Positions 8,223 to 14,447 of a DNA stretch of 28,614 bases are shown piece by piece. Numbering within the stretch: position 1 is the first letter of the stretch; each line of letters opens with the position of its first letter. Origin of the DNA: Clostridiales bacterium. GTDB taxonomy: Bacteria; Bacillota; Clostridia; Oscillospirales; Butyricicoccaceae. Location: assembly GCA_019421385.1 (NCBI GenBank), contig JAHZFK010000032.1, positions 1 to 28,614 of the forward strand, given 5' to 3'. The position numbers were made by a program, and so were the translations under genes. The notes under the pieces are model-generated. The model was given only the letters and a program-made list of their open reading frames with translations, was not told the origin of the DNA and ran no database searches.

Positions 8223-8438
8223 ATGTTTCTTGATAAACTCGCATTGATTCTTGCCATCATTGGCGGACTGAACTGGGGCAGCATCGGCTTATTCGGTTTC
8301 GACCTAGTCGGATTCTTGTTCGGCGGACAGGCCAGCGCGGTCAGCCGCATCATTTTCGCTCTGGTCGGACTGGCTGCATTGTGGTGCATTTCCCTGCTCT
8401 TCCGCGGCAACAACGCTGAGGACCGTCACGCTTCTTAA
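8223..8438 (+). CDS. DUF378 family small membrane protein
   Basis: 71 residues with two hydrophobic helices (about 5-33 and 38-61). GGLNWGSIGLFGFDLV is the typical DUF378 signature. Family function is unknown. The ATG sits two bases after the T-run of the terminator that precedes it, and GGGGAG in the hairpin arm is the only visible ribosome binding site. No separate promoter lies between, so it must be expressed by read-through or from a promoter inside the sirtuin gene. A strong terminator follows. Confidence 0.88.
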   Translation: MFLDKLALILAIIGGLNWGSIGLFGFDLVGFLFGGQASAVSRIIFALVGLAALWCISLLFRGNNAEDRHAS

Positions 8439-8442
8439 ACAG

Positions 8443-8475
8443 AAAAACCGCTGCATGTGCAGCGGTTTTTCTACA
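8443..8475. terminator. bidirectional terminator between DUF378 gene and glyQS
   Basis: AAAAACCGCTGCA and TGCAGCGGTTTTT are perfect complements around TG, with T-runs on both strands. It separates two convergent genes and should stop transcripts from each. Confidence 0.9.
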
Positions 8476-8483
8476 TATTTTAC

Positions 8484-9875
8484 TTAGAACGCGATCTTCT
8501 TTGCGATATAAGCAGCCACATCTTCGATCTTGATGCGCTCCTGCTCCATGGTATCGCGGTCGCGGACGGTTACGCAGCCATCCTGCTCGGTCTCAAAGTC
8601 CACCGTGACGCAATACGGCGTACCGATCTCATCCTCACGACGGTAACGCTTGCCGATCGAACCGGCATCATCGAAATCCACCGAGAACTGCTTGGAAAGC
8701 TCTTGCCAAATCGGCATTGCCTTTTCCGTCAGTTTCTTGGACAGCGGCAGCACCGCAGCCTTGAACGGTGCCAGTGCCGGATGCAGACGCAGCACGGTGC
8801 GCACATCATCCTTGCCGTTCTTATCCTGACCAACTACCTCTTCGTCATATGCATCGCACAGGAACGCGAGTGCCACGCGATCCGCGCCGAGCGACGGCTC
8901 GATAACATACGGAATATACTTCTCGTTCGCTTCCTGATCGAAATACTCCATCGAAACGCCAGAGGTGTTCTGATGCTGAGTCAGGTCGAAGTCGGTGCGG
9001 TCAGCAATGCCCCACAGCTCGCCCCAGCCAAACGGGAACAAAAACTCGATGTCGGTGGTTGCGTTGGAGTAATGGCTCAGCTCCTCCGGATCGTGGTCAC
9101 GCAGACGCAGGTTCTCGTCCTTCATGCCCAGCGATACCAGCCAGTTATGGCAGTAATCCTTCCAATACTTGAACCACTCCAGATCAGTGCCGGGCTTGCA
9201 GAAGAACTCCAGTTCCATTTGCTCAAACTCACGAGTGCGGAACGTAAAGTTGCCGGGCGTAATTTCATTGCGGAAAGACTTGCCCACCTGTCCTACGCCG
9301 AAGGGAATCTTCTTACGGGTGGTTCGCTGAATGTTCTGGAAGTTGACAAAGATACCCTGTGCGGTTTCCGGACGCAGATAAATCTCATTCTTTGCGTTTT
9401 CGGTAACACCCTGATAAGTCTTAAACATCAGGTTGAACTGGCGGATATCCGTAAAGTTATGTCCGCCGCAATTCGGGCAAGCAATTTGGTGCTCATCAAT
9501 ATAAGCCTTCATCTGCTCGTTGGTCCAGCCGGCCGGATTTTCTCCTGTCGCATCTTCAATGAGCTGATCGGCACGATGACGGGTCTTGCAGTCCTTGCAG
9601 TCCATCAGCGGATCGGAAAAACCGCCAACGTGGCCGGAAGCCACCCAAGTGGTCGGGTTCATCAGGATAGCGGAATCCAGACCAACATTATACGGGCTTT
9701 CCTGCACAAATTTCTTGCGCCACGCCGCCTTGACGTTGTTTTTGAACTCCACGCCAAGCGGACCGTAGTCCCACGTGTTGGCAAGGCCGCCGTAAATCTC
9801 CGAGCCGGAATACACGAAGCCACGGCCCTTGCACAGGGCGACGATTTTTTCCATTGTCTTTTCGCTGTTTTTCAT
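8484..9875 (-). CDS. glyQS: glycyl-tRNA synthetase, dimeric type
   Basis: 463 residues, the normal length for the single-chain alpha2 enzyme of Firmicutes. It ligates glycine to tRNA-Gly in the cytoplasm. The N-terminus reads EKIVALCKGRGFVYSGSEIYGG. The family hallmarks WDYGPLG, the zinc-type pairs CKDC and CPNC, the class II motif 2 (FRNEITP with TRTREFEQMELEFF), EPSLGADR (motif 3) and the C-terminal anticodon-binding domain are all present. AAAGGAGA lies 8 bases before the ATG. The 5' region is short and carries no T-box-like structure. A TTGACA/TAGAAT promoter at 9983-9955 reads into it. Confidence 0.97.
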   Translation of the reverse strand: MKNSEKTMEKIVALCKGRGFVYSGSEIYGGLANTWDYGPLGVEFKNNVKAAWRKKFVQESPYNVGLDSAILMNPTTWVASGHVGGFSDPLMDCKDCKTRHRADQLIEDATGENPAGWTNEQMKAYIDEHQIACPNCGGHNFTDIRQFNLMFKTYQGVTENAKNEIYLRPETAQGIFVNFQNIQRTTRKKIPFGVGQVGKSFRNEITPGNFTFRTREFEQMELEFFCKPGTDLEWFKYWKDYCHNWLVSLGMKDENLRLRDHDPEELSHYSNATTDIEFLFPFGWGELWGIADRTDFDLTQHQNTSGVSMEYFDQEANEKYIPYVIEPSLGADRVALAFLCDAYDEEVVGQDKNGKDDVRTVLRLHPALAPFKAAVLPLSKKLTEKAMPIWQELSKQFSVDFDDAGSIGKRYRREDEIGTPYCVTVDFETEQDGCVTVRDRDTMEQERIKIEDVAAYIAKKIAF

Positions 9876-9941
9876 TTTTCAATTCTCCTTTTGGCGCATC
9901 TGGCTGATGCACTCGTTTTTTCATCAGGCACAAAAAAATGC

Positions 9942-9970
9942 TTGACACGAGTTTATTCTACATGTATAAT
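9942..9970 (+). promoter_or_regulatory. perfect consensus sigma-A promoter facing the tRNA cluster
   Basis: TTGACA at 9942-9947, a 17-base spacer and TATAAT at 9965-9970: both hexamers are exact consensus. The next thing downstream is the first tRNA 5'-half remnant at 10018. No other promoter is evident before the intact tRNA-Ala at 10231, so this is probably its promoter. Confidence 0.85.
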
Positions 9971-9983
9971 ATTTTCTTGTCAA
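9955..9983 (-). promoter_or_regulatory. sigma-A promoter of glyQS, interleaved with the tRNA promoter
   Basis: Read on the minus strand, TTGACA (9983-9978), a 17-base spacer and TAGAAT (9960-9955). It shares most of its DNA with the plus-strand promoter at 9942-9970. The start would fall near 9948, about 70 bases before the glyQS ATG. Confidence 0.7.
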
Positions 9984-10017
9984 GGGCAGTTAAAAAATGC
10001 TTAAAAAATTAAAATAT

Positions 10018-10062
10018 GGGTCTGTAGCTCAGTTGGGAGCGCAAAGGGTTCGGTTTTCTGCC
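10018..10062 (+). pseudogene. tRNA 5'-half remnant 1
   Basis: GGGTCTGTAGCTCAGTTGGGAG matches the acceptor 5' strand and D-arm of the intact tRNA-Ala at 10231. After a small rearrangement (CGCAAAGGG) there is TTCGGTT, matching the 5' side of that tRNA's anticodon arm. Then similarity ends: no T-arm and no CCA follow. It cannot fold as a full tRNA. Confidence 0.65.
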
Positions 10063-10119
10063 ACATCTATAATTTCATATTGCTTTATTCTTCTGTTCCG
10101 CTTTTGGAACTGTTGATTT

Positions 10120-10142
10120 GGGCCTATAGCTCAGCTGGGAGT
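10120..10142 (+). pseudogene. tRNA 5'-half remnant 2
   Basis: GGGCCTATAGCTCAGCTGGG(AG) is almost identical to the first 22 bases of the intact tRNA-Ala downstream (one difference). Similarity stops in the D-arm; no anticodon arm, T-arm or 3' acceptor strand follows. Confidence 0.65.
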
Positions 10143-10230
10143 CCACACGGGTCATTTATATGCCCCTCTTTTTTGAGGCGTATCTCATGTGATCGCCAAG
10201 CGGTTCACATCTTCAAAAATTTCATAACAT

Positions 10231-10306
10231 GGGCCTGTAGCTCAGCTGGGAGAGCGTTCGGTTCGCATCCGAGAGGTCGAGAGTTCGAATCTCTTCAGGT
10301 CCACCA
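10231..10306 (+). tRNA. tRNA-Ala (anticodon CGC), CCA encoded
   Basis: A 76-base cloverleaf folds cleanly. Acceptor GGGCCTG pairs with CAGGTCC, D-stem GCTC/GAGC, anticodon stem TTCGG/CCGAG around TTCGCAT, T-stem GAGAG/CTCTT around TTCGAAT, and CCA is encoded. The anticodon is CGC (codon GCG). The acceptor contains the G3-U70 wobble pair, the alanine identity element, which confirms the assignment. An integrase gene faces its 3' end, the usual layout of tRNA-targeting elements. Confidence 0.96.
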
Positions 10307-10311
10307 GATTT

Positions 10312-10343
10312 CCTCACTTTTCATTATGAGAAGTGAGGATTTT
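10312..10343 (+). terminator. terminator after tRNA-Ala
   Basis: CCTCACTT (10312-10319) and AAGTGAGG (10331-10338) form an 8-bp stem with an 11-base loop, followed by ATTTTTG. It begins 6 bases after the tRNA. Confidence 0.75.
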
Positions 10344-10416
10344 TGTATTTATGCACTATATTTCGAAACTTATTAAGTGGTTTCAAAAAAACTGACAGCA
10401 ATCTTGACAGCAACTG

Positions 10417-11604
10417 TTATTCTGCTGCTTCCAAAGAAGAGATCAATTCCTCCATGCGAGCTGCACTGTTTTGCTGCATTCGATCACTTACATGAGCATA
10501 TGTCTTCAATGTAAATGCAGCTGCATGATGTCCTAAATTTGCTTGTACTGTTTTTATATCATCTCCGTTTTCAATGGAGATTGTGGCAAATGAATGCCTC
10601 AATGAATGGAATGTAAAATCTTCCATTCCACAACTACTGAGGATAGTTTTCAAATGACTGTAAACCGCAAAATGATGAAGCGGTTTTCCGAATTCATTTG
10701 TAAATACCAGATTCAATTGATTACTCCACAAAGAACCAGCTTGCAATTGCATTCTTTGTTGCTTAATAAGCTGGCAACGCAAAATTTGCATTGCGCTTTG
10801 AGCAAGTATAATACGGCGTTGTTTGTTTTCTTTAGGAGGAACCAATTGATATTGGGCAGGTTTTGTGTTGGGAACAATCTGTAGCTGTTGACGAATCACG
10901 ATACTATTTGTCTCCCAGTATACATCATCCCATCGTAAACCAAGCACCTCAGCTTCTCGTTGTCCAGAGAAAATAGCAATATAGTATATATGATAAAACT
11001 TATCGTGTCTGATTGCATCGAGAAACGGCTTTAATTGATCGGTGGTAATGGCTTTCGCTTTTGTCTGTGTGACGCGCGGTAATGTACAATCATCAGCTAC
11101 ATTCCGGAAAAGAATCTCATCTCTTTTTGCTGCAGCTAACAATGCATGTAAGACCCCGTGGATTACTCGGATGGTTTTTGGAGACAACTCTTTCCCGTTT
11201 TTACCCAACGAAGAAACAAATGCTTGAATATCTCGTCTGGTTAAATCCGTCAGTTTTCGCTTCCCTAACGCAGGCAAAATATGAATACGAAGATTTTTTT
11301 CATATGAGACTTGTGTTAATGGTGATAATGTAGACACATGGTTCTCTATGTATTCTTTTGCGTATTCAGCAAGCGTTATTTTCCTAGGTTCTTGAAAAGT
11401 GCCATTGTCGATGCAAGAGATCGCGGATCGCAGTTTTTCAGCAACCTCACGTTGCGTCTTACCATAAATCGTATGACGAATGATCTTACCTGTAGCAGTG
11501 TCTCGTCCTGATACATACTGTGCTTGCCATCTACCATCATTTCTTTTAGTAATGGTTCCGCTTCCGGCTTCTCGCTTTTTTGCTATTCGTGCCATTTTAT
11601 CCAT
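10417..11604 (-). CDS. int: tyrosine recombinase / integrase
   Basis: 395 residues if begun at the ATG at 11604. A second ATG at 11595 is equally possible, since AAAGGAG lies 3 and 12 bases before them. Order: an N-terminal arm-binding region (GSGTITKRNDGRWQAQY, about 10-70), a SAM-like core-binding domain (LAEYAKEYIENHVSTLSPLT onward), and a catalytic domain. The catalytic residues are visible: arginine in GQREAEVLGLRW, lysine in PPKENKQRR, H-x-x-R in FHSLRHSFA, histidine in LGHH and tyrosine in TLKTYAHV. It resembles integrases of Tn916-like and other integrative elements. It should cut and join DNA at an attachment site in the adjacent tRNA-Ala gene. It is AT-richer than the flanking chromosome. 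The excisionase gene lies just upstream on the same strand. Confidence 0.93.
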   Translation of the reverse strand: MDKMARIAKKREAGSGTITKRNDGRWQAQYVSGRDTATGKIIRHTIYGKTQREVAEKLRSAISCIDNGTFQEPRKITLAEYAKEYIENHVSTLSPLTQVSYEKNLRIHILPALGKRKLTDLTRRDIQAFVSSLGKNGKELSPKTIRVIHGVLHALLAAAKRDEILFRNVADDCTLPRVTQTKAKAITTDQLKPFLDAIRHDKFYHIYYIAIFSGQREAEVLGLRWDDVYWETNSIVIRQQLQIVPNTKPAQYQLVPPKENKQRRIILAQSAMQILRCQLIKQQRMQLQAGSLWSNQLNLVFTNEFGKPLHHFAVYSHLKTILSSCGMEDFTFHSLRHSFATISIENGDDIKTVQANLGHHAAAFTLKTYAHVSDRMQQNSAARMEELISSLEAAE

Positions 11605-11660
11605 AGACTCCTTTCTGGCACATACTCTTCTGGTTATTATCATTATTATAACATATAAAT

Positions 11661-11855
11661 TTAATTATGGGCCGTGATTTTACTGAGGTCAGGCTGTTTT
11701 TCTATCCATTCATTTAAACAGCTTTCCTGTATCAGCCATCGTCTACCAATTCGGAACGATGGAAAGTCTTCACGATGCATCAGATTATATGCTGCACTTT
11801 TGCTTATGCCGAGTAATTGTGCAACTTCCGGAGCACTGTATGCAATTTTTGTCAT
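11661..11855 (-). CDS. xis: excisionase-family helix-turn-helix protein
   Basis: 64 residues with a MerR-like winged helix typical of excisionases: YSAPEVAQLLGISKSAAYNLM followed by FPSFRIGRRWLIQ. It should bend DNA at the element end and steer the integrase toward excision, and may also repress its own promoter. It sits between integrase and XRE genes on the same strand, a standard integrative-element module. The C-terminal tail is short (LSKITAHN). Confidence 0.88.
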   Translation of the reverse strand: MTKIAYSAPEVAQLLGISKSAAYNLMHREDFPSFRIGRRWLIQESCLNEWIEKQPDLSKITAHN

Positions 11856-11916
11856 GAATATACACCTCTTTGTTCATATTTTTCCTTTCACTGGCACATA
11901 ATAAGTTGGATGATAA

Positions 11917-12030
11917 GCATCAAAGTAGCCACAACTGTCATTGACCAAGGCTACTTTGATGCTCAATAACCAATAGCAGGTTATATATTTGATAAACCTG
12001 CTAATCCGTCGGTCTTCAGCCGCCGACGGT
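11917..12030. repeat. three consecutive stem-loops in the xis-XRE intergenic region
   Basis: The first is a perfect 14-bp inverted repeat GCATCAAAGTAGCC (11917-11930) / GGCTACTTTGATGC (11949-11962). The second is AGCAGGTT (11975-11982) / AACCTGCT (11995-12002). The third is CCGTCGG / CCGACGG within 12007-12030. None is followed by a T-run, so they are not ordinary terminators. The stretch 11856-12198 has no gene. It could be a structured leader of the xis-int transcript or protein-binding arms of the element end. Confidence 0.6.
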
Positions 12031-12141
12031 CGCTGCTGATCTGCTCATTGAACCCAGCGGGTTGCAGCTTTCCGGCGCTTGCTTCACAGGAGCGCACCCT
12101 TGTTGTATCGTTTTCAAGGTACAGATATGATAAAGTTGTAT

Positions 12142-12169
12142 CGCCTATATCGCATATGCGATATAGGCG
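12142..12169. repeat. perfect 28-bp palindrome
   Basis: CGCCTATATCGCAT is followed immediately by its exact reverse complement, with no spacer. Outer arms GTTGTA (12135-12140) and TACAAC (12174-12179) extend the symmetry. It lies 30 bases beyond the stop codon of the XRE gene. A likely dimeric protein-binding or resolution site; the T-run expected of a terminator is absent. Confidence 0.8.
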
Positions 12170-12198
12170 CGTTTACAACTATTATCGCAATGTTAATG

Positions 12199-12495
12199 CT
12201 AGCAATCGAACTTATTGGCTAGGAGATTAGCCACTTCGGTTACAAATTCTCTCTGCCAGCCATGTAGCTGTGAAAAAGCACTTTGGTTTTCATATTTGTT
12301 TCCAACCAAATAGTCAATAGAAACATTATAGTATTGAGCTATTTTGAGCAAAACATCAAAAGACGGTTTTCGCGTACCTTTTTCATAAGCAGAAAGCGTC
12401 GATTCTGTTATCCCAATTGATGATGCAACAGAAGATTGCTTTTCCCTTTGCTTTTCGCGTAATGCACGAAGTCTCTTTGCCAACTCATCACGCAT
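12199..12495 (-). CDS. XRE-family helix-turn-helix transcriptional regulator
   Basis: 98 residues. The N-terminal helix-turn-helix (about 4-65) reads LRALREKQREKQSSVASSIGI, TESTLSAYEKGTRKPSFDVLLKIAQYYNVSIDYLVG, a textbook XRE/Cro fold. The remaining 30 residues are a short helical tail that may dimerise. It is a probable repressor of the integrative element. Candidate operators are the tandem 21-bp repeats 86 bases upstream of its start and the palindrome just downstream. Confidence 0.9.
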   Translation of the reverse strand: MRDELAKRLRALREKQREKQSSVASSIGITESTLSAYEKGTRKPSFDVLLKIAQYYNVSIDYLVGNKYENQSAFSQLHGWQREFVTEVANLLANKFDC

Positions 12496-12580
12496 ATTGT
12501 CGCCCCCGATTAAACATTCACAATGTATGAATAGTACTTTCTTCCTCTATAATAAGCATACCACATTCTTCCGTGACGGA

Positions 12581-12622
12581 GAGTCATAATCGCTTTACAT
12601 AGAGTCACAATCTCTTTACATA
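12581..12622. repeat. two tandem 21-bp direct repeats
   Basis: GAGTCATAATCGCTTTACATA (one base over is omitted here) style units lie head to tail at 12581-12601 and 12602-12622, differing at a few positions (TAATCG versus CAATCT), and a partial third copy GAGTAGAG begins at 12623. They lie upstream of the XRE gene and could be its operators or iterons. Confidence 0.6.
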
Positions 12623-12682
12623 GAGTAGAGTTTTCGACTTAACAATAGATAAACATAGGAGTTTCACTGACATCACCTTCCT

Positions 12683-12760
12683 GTTCGACATGGTTCGACT
12701 TTTTTCGACAAACAAATTAAAGCACAAAACTGTTGCAAAATTTGTCGAAACAGGTCGAAC
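12683..12760. repeat. helically phased TTCGAC hexamers in an inverted repeat
   Basis: TTCGAC occurs at 12684, 12694 and 12704, exactly 10 bp apart. Its complement GTCGAA occurs at 12744 and 12754, again 10 bp apart. The blocks 12693-12712 and 12741-12760 form a 20-bp inverted repeat with 18 matching positions and a 28-bp AT-rich spacer. It lies in the gene-free stretch 12496-12846 between the XRE promoter region and the end of the large operon. The geometry is that of a multi-protomer protein-binding site. Confidence 0.75.
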
Positions 12761-12785
12761 AATGATCTACCCATATTGGCAGAAG

Positions 12786-12824
12786 GAAAAGACCATGCAG
12801 GCTTTTATAAAGCCCGCATGGCCT
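12786..12824 (-). terminator. intrinsic terminator at the end of the large minus-strand operon
   Basis: Read on the minus strand, a 10-12 bp stem built from GGCCATGCGGGC and GCCTGCATGGTC closes an AT-rich loop and is followed by TTTTCCTT. It lies about 22 bases after the stop codon of the VWA gene. Confidence 0.8.
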
Positions 12825-12846
12825 TTCAATCAACATAGTGTTTGTC

Positions 12847-14370
12847 TTACAGATACGTTAATATATCGTTTTTTTCGTGTATTTCACTTACTCGATAAAT
12901 CCGCTCACAGAATTTATCCAGCGTAAACTCCATACTCGGACTATCCGCATCCAGCAGCAAACCTACCACAGAGCACCGCGCGTCCTGTATTGCTTCCTGC
13001 AGTTCGGATGCCAATTCATCGGAAATGGAATTTTCGCCATCCGTGATAAACAGGATATCCGCGTTTTCAAACGATTCCTCAGTTATCAACCGCAGGGCTT
13101 CCCGGATAGGCGTCTCAAAATCGGTGCTACCATCAAAAAAGTGCTCGGCGGCGGACAGCAGATCTTGAGACGTGTACTGCCCCGGCAGGAACAGATCGGT
13201 GCGGAACTGACCTTTTCCGGAAAAGTGGATCAGAGCATACTTGCGCCCTTCATGCGCACAGATATCCTGCACTGCGAGCGCCAGCGCTTTGCCCCATTCC
13301 GCATTTTCGCCTTCTGTCGAGCTGGATTCATCCAGACAGACGATCACATCACCATAGCCTTTGTGAACGCGCTCTCGTTTGGCATACTGTAGCAATCCCT
13401 TTGCGTGGTACTTGCGCAGAAACAACGGCATAGTAGCTGGAGAGGCCATCAGCGCCAGCTCACCAGAAAGCAGGTTTTTCATATCGCGTCCGCGCGTAAC
13501 GGTATATTTTTCGCCGCGGCCGTGTGCGTAGTCGTTCTTGCGCAGATTGGAAAGCATTTCCTTCATGCGCCCCAGCTGACGCGTAATACTTTGCAGCATG
13601 GCGTTGCCTTTTACACGTTCCAGCATGGCCTGATTGTGTTCCGCCTGCTGCGGCGCACTTCGACTTTCATCGCCCCAGCATTGTGTCACGCATTTCGCCA
13701 GCACAGCCGCATCCAGACTGCAACGCACCGCATTGAAGATCACCTGTGCAATTTCTGCGCTGCGCTTCTGCATCCTTGCCTGAATCATGCCGGTCACCAC
13801 ACGAATTTGTTCTGCAGTGCTTGCAACTTCCGATGCAGTTTGCAATGCCGCCTGTGTTTGAGCCGGATCGACCTGTGCCTGCTGCACCAGATCATGGAGT
13901 TTTGCATTGGCCGCATCATGCCGCTGCTCTAACCGCGTGAGTACGGAAGTCAGTGCCTCTGCCTCGTCGGCACAGTCCAACATGTTGGACTGCACAGCTT
14001 GCTGGTATGCGCGTGCCGCTTCCATGGCTGCAAACGCATTGCCTTTGCAGAGATTGCGTAGCTGCAAAAAATCATCCCGCTTCAGCAGTTCGTCTACAAA
14101 GGTAGACTGCACCAGCCGCACATAGACATCCCGTTCGTCCGGATGGGTCAGCCGCAGTTCCTGTGCAAACAGCAGATGGAACAGGTCGGCAAGTAGCGGC
14201 TTCACGTCGTCCTTCAGATAATACGGTTCGCTTGCCTTTGCAAAGTCCATATCACCCAGCCTTGTCGGGCGGGTACTTCTATCCATACGCTTTATGGGCT
14301 GATATGGGTTGGAAAAGTCAAACAGCGGAGAGCGCAGCACCTGATCCAGAGAGAAAAAACGATATTTCAT
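12847..14370 (-). CDS. ViaA-like VWA domain protein
   Basis: 507 residues. The N-terminal 300 residues are helical and charged, with no recognisable domain (coiled-coil-like stretch about 140-200). The C-terminal part is a von Willebrand A domain with an intact MIDAS: D347-E-S-S-S351, a threonine near 416 (GSTDFETPI) and ITDGEN at 442-447. The arrangement matches E. coli ViaA, partner of the AAA ATPase RavA. The RavA-like gene lies two genes upstream, with the SSB gene between. The pair is expected to act as a metal-dependent, chaperone-like complex on other proteins; the client is unknown. GGGAGGT lies 6 bases before the ATG. It is last in the operon. Confidence 0.8.
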   Translation of the reverse strand: MKYRFFSLDQVLRSPLFDFSNPYQPIKRMDRSTRPTRLGDMDFAKASEPYYLKDDVKPLLADLFHLLFAQELRLTHPDERDVYVRLVQSTFVDELLKRDDFLQLRNLCKGNAFAAMEAARAYQQAVQSNMLDCADEAEALTSVLTRLEQRHDAANAKLHDLVQQAQVDPAQTQAALQTASEVASTAEQIRVVTGMIQARMQKRSAEIAQVIFNAVRCSLDAAVLAKCVTQCWGDESRSAPQQAEHNQAMLERVKGNAMLQSITRQLGRMKEMLSNLRKNDYAHGRGEKYTVTRGRDMKNLLSGELALMASPATMPLFLRKYHAKGLLQYAKRERVHKGYGDVIVCLDESSSTEGENAEWGKALALAVQDICAHEGRKYALIHFSGKGQFRTDLFLPGQYTSQDLLSAAEHFFDGSTDFETPIREALRLITEESFENADILFITDGENSISDELASELQEAIQDARCSVVGLLLDADSPSMEFTLDKFCERIYRVSEIHEKNDILTYL

Positions 14371-14395
14371 TGGAAACCTCCCGTCAGTATGGAGG

Positions 14396-14421
14396 AAAAG
14401 CAGGGCTTATGCCCTGCTTTT
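14396..14421. terminator. hairpin between ssb and the VWA gene
   Basis: AAAAGCAGGGC and GCCCTGCTTTT pair perfectly around TTAT, with T-runs at both ends (TTTTCC on the minus strand). It should reduce transcription into the last gene of the operon or stabilise the upstream message. Confidence 0.75.
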
Positions 14422-14447
14422 CCATTTTCAACAACTACACGTTTCTC

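Noticed and set aside
9876..9950. T-box riboswitch for glyQS
   Set aside because: The leader is only about 70 bases and has no T-box sequence or terminator/antiterminator pair.
8457..10004. 515-codon plus-strand open frame
   Set aside because: It is antisense to glyQS and crosses a terminator and both promoters.
10018..10142. Functional tRNA genes at 10018 and 10120
   Set aside because: Neither has a T-arm, 3' acceptor strand or CCA, so neither can fold into a tRNA.
12581..12760. CRISPR array
   Set aside because: The repeats are tandem or inverted short units without regular spacers, and no cas gene is present.
12690..12926. 78-codon plus-strand frame
   Set aside because: It runs through the TTCGAC repeat array and the operon terminator and has no ribosome binding site.
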